From: Candidatus Methylospira mobilis
Lineage (GTDB): Bacteria; Pseudomonadota; Gammaproteobacteria; Methylococcales; Methylococcaceae
Direction of reading: 5' to 3'
Length of the DNA: 64,000 nucleotides
Assembly: GCF_009498235.1 (NCBI RefSeq)
Contig: NZ_CP044205.1
Location: forward strand, 987,716 to 1,051,715
Part shown: positions 62,537 through 64,000 of the stretch, one piece after another
Layout of the letters: each line of letters opens with the position of its first letter
How positions within the stretch are numbered: the stretch's first letter is position 1
Notes under the pieces: generated by a model
Seen by the model: the letters and a program-made list of their open reading frames with translations, nothing else
Database searches by the model: none
Told to the model about the DNA's origin: nothing
Made by a program: the position numbers and the translations under genes

Positions 62537-63847
62537 ATGCGGAAAAGTTATTGGTTTTTTGTCGCTGCGGCGCTTGTGGAGACGCTATTGAGCGGGTGCG
62601 CCTCAATTGATCGAAACTATCTTGCTCAACCTGCAGAAATACAGGCGTTTATTGCGAATAAACCCGCTGAGCTGCGCCCTTTTTTTAAAACGCTATTCGA
62701 AGATGGCGAGCGTAATGCAGTTTTAAATGAAGACCGCCTGGGACTTGCGGCCCTCGAAGCCCGGCACTATGCCATTGCGGAACATGCGCTTGATGACGCT
62801 ATTGCGCGGATCGACGCTATTTATGCCAATAATCCGCAGGCGGAAGCGGCGCGTTCCAATTTTCATCAGGAAAAAGTTAAAGACTTCAAGGGCGAAGCCT
62901 ACGAGCGCGCCATGACATATTATTATCGGGGACTTCTTTATCTGCGCTCAGGTGAGTACGACAACGCCAGGGCGGCTTTCCTCGGCGCCAGCCGTCAGGA
63001 TAGATTTTCCGAAAACCCGAGCTACAACGAAGATTTCGGTCTTATGGATTATTTGGCGGGTTGGTCATCCATGTGCATGGGGGATCAGGCGTCGGCGCAG
63101 GATCATTTGCGCCGCGCCGCGCGCGTCACGCCATCGTTGACGAATCTGATCGATAATCCGGGCAAGTTTCTGGCTATCATGGAGTCCGGATATGCACCTC
63201 TAAAGATTAGAGAAGGTAAGTATCAGGAATTGCTGCAGTTTACCGACAATCCGGCCAACCGGAATAGCGATGTTCGATTGTACCAGGGGCATGCCGCCGT
63301 CGGCACGCCTGTTATGGCCGGGGATCTGTACTATCAGGCCGAGACCCAGGGCGTGCGCGTTGTCGATACGATCAACGCAGACAAGGCCCAATTCAAAAAC
63401 AATGCGTATACTGCTGCCGGGGTGGGTGGCGTAATAGCCAGAACTGGAACGATGATGACATTCTCACGCGATTCGAAAAGCCGGGATGCGGGTTTGGCGA
63501 TGATTGCGGCGGGTGCTTTGGTGAGTCTGATATCCAGCGGTATCGCGGCTGCTACTACGCCGGAGGCGGACATCCGGACGTGGGAAGGCTTGCCCAGGCA
63601 CATTTATCTGGAACCCCTGGAAACTCCGCCATCCGATCTGGGCGCGCTGACCATGAAGGTGCATGCTGCTTCGGAGCCGGTTTCGTTCGCTGTGAACTCT
63701 CAGCATGGCGAATGCGGATTTGCCTGGGCGCATTTCCCTTCGGCAAAACAACAGTTACCCCAAGCCCAAATCATACCCGAAGATACCGGTGAGCAGCGCG
63801 GGCAAGAAAATATGGCCTTTCGCGAACGATTGAAAACGCAGTTTTAA
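62537..63847 (+). CDS. COG3014-type lipoprotein
   Basis: The 436-aa product has a lipobox (LLSGC, Cys21) and TPR-like helices (DALARxD-type region AEHALDDAIARIDAIY, YYYRGLLYLRSGEYDNARAAF). A hydrophobic stretch follows (VGGVIARTGTMMTFSR, LAMIAAGALVSLISSGIAAA), then a C-terminal beta part. The pattern is that of COG3014 proteins, which stand next to LpoB-like and YcfL-like lipoproteins; no function is proven. ATG 62537 opens the signal peptide; an in-frame ATG at 62480 has no ribosome site. Confidence 0.75.
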   Translation: MRKSYWFFVAAALVETLLSGCASIDRNYLAQPAEIQAFIANKPAELRPFFKTLFEDGERNAVLNEDRLGLAALEARHYAIAEHALDDAIARIDAIYANNPQAEAARSNFHQEKVKDFKGEAYERAMTYYYRGLLYLRSGEYDNARAAFLGASRQDRFSENPSYNEDFGLMDYLAGWSSMCMGDQASAQDHLRRAARVTPSLTNLIDNPGKFLAIMESGYAPLKIREGKYQELLQFTDNPANRNSDVRLYQGHAAVGTPVMAGDLYYQAETQGVRVVDTINADKAQFKNNAYTAAGVGGVIARTGTMMTFSRDSKSRDAGLAMIAAGALVSLISSGIAAATTPEADIRTWEGLPRHIYLEPLETPPSDLGALTMKVHAASEPVSFAVNSQHGECGFAWAHFPSAKQQLPQAQIIPEDTGEQRGQENMAFRERLKTQF

Positions 63848-63927
63848 CGTGTTACGGAGACGATATATTATCGTCGGGGCCGCTAACCCAGTATTGTAAG
63901 CTGATTGCACTTGAGGAGAGAAACTTG

Positions 63928-64000
63928 ATGAATCCCAAACTAACTCTGGTGCTGGCGGCAGCGCTGCTGGCCGCCGGATGCGCGGAGCCCCGGACCATGG
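63928..64000 (+). CDS. Lipoprotein, 3' end beyond the window (YcfL-like by position)
   Basis: ATG 63928 follows TTGAGGAGAGAAACTTG and opens a clear lipobox signal (LVLAAALLAAGC, Cys18). Only 24 residues are visible. LpoB-COG3014 clusters often include a YcfL-type lipoprotein, which would fit, but the visible part cannot prove it. Confidence 0.6.
   Translation, partial: MNPKLTLVLAAALLAAGCAEPRTM

Overview
The window comes from a gammaproteobacterium of medium GC content with AT-rich accessory patches. The placement rests on several things. The 16S rRNA ends in a canonical anti-Shine-Dalgarno sequence and has a Methylococcales/Pseudomonas-like central region. The nuo operon carries a fused nuoCD, gshA is of the E. 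coli type, and glnD-map stands divergent to rpsB-tsf-pyrH-frr. A methanotroph-like (Methylococcales) host is a reasonable guess, but no methane-oxidation gene is present, so this stays an inference.

Layout. 1-2994: 3' part of an MdtB/MdtC-type RND efflux pump gene. 3720-9349: a complete rrn operon with promoter, boxA, 16S, tRNA-Ile(GAT), tRNA-Ala(TGC), 23S, 5S and terminator. 9456-24385: a complete 13-gene nuo operon for respiratory complex I, with a small inverted-repeat insert between nuoI and nuoJ, followed directly by a small ferritin-like protein gene (24431-24889). 25167-28311: a small heat-shock protein, a YoeB/YefM-type toxin-antitoxin pair with its own promoter and operator, then a nest of mobile DNA. 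In that nest an intact IS5-family element lies against a decayed IS256-family element, which itself truncates a DUF1640 gene. 28521-35568: housekeeping genes: trxB, a DUF2231 membrane protein, tRNA-Val(GAC), a DUF2782 protein, gshA, cysH, crcB, a DUF190 protein and serS.

35666-47597 is the accessory part. It holds two minus-strand genes, one a carbonic-anhydrase-like protein with an altered active site, and about 1 kb of AT-rich non-coding DNA with a GC-rich structured island. Next comes an intact 821-residue P1B-type ATPase homologue in which every catalytic motif is degenerate, followed by a DUF2806-like gene. Then come a membrane metallophosphoesterase, lipoproteins, a possible 38-residue zinc-ribbon ORF, an OmpA-like lipoprotein, a YajD-type HNH nuclease, a gamma-glutamylcyclotransferase-like protein, an internally deleted IS5-family copy, eleven perfect copies of an 8-bp repeat, and a secreted beta-sandwich-type protein.

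47927-59961: glnD and map on the minus strand, then rpsB-tsf-pyrH-frr-uppS-cdsA-dxr-rseP on the plus strand, linking translation, pyrimidine, undecaprenyl, phospholipid and isoprenoid synthesis with envelope-stress proteolysis. A dsbC-like gene stands where bamA would usually follow. 60279-64000: two small membrane proteins and an LpoB/COG3014/lipoprotein cluster linked to peptidoglycan synthesis, cut by the window end.

The most unusual items are the pseudoenzyme P-type ATPase and its neighbour, the carbonic-anhydrase-like protein with a rebuilt active site, the nested mobile elements with hidden gene remnants, and several strong palindromes in intergenic DNA.
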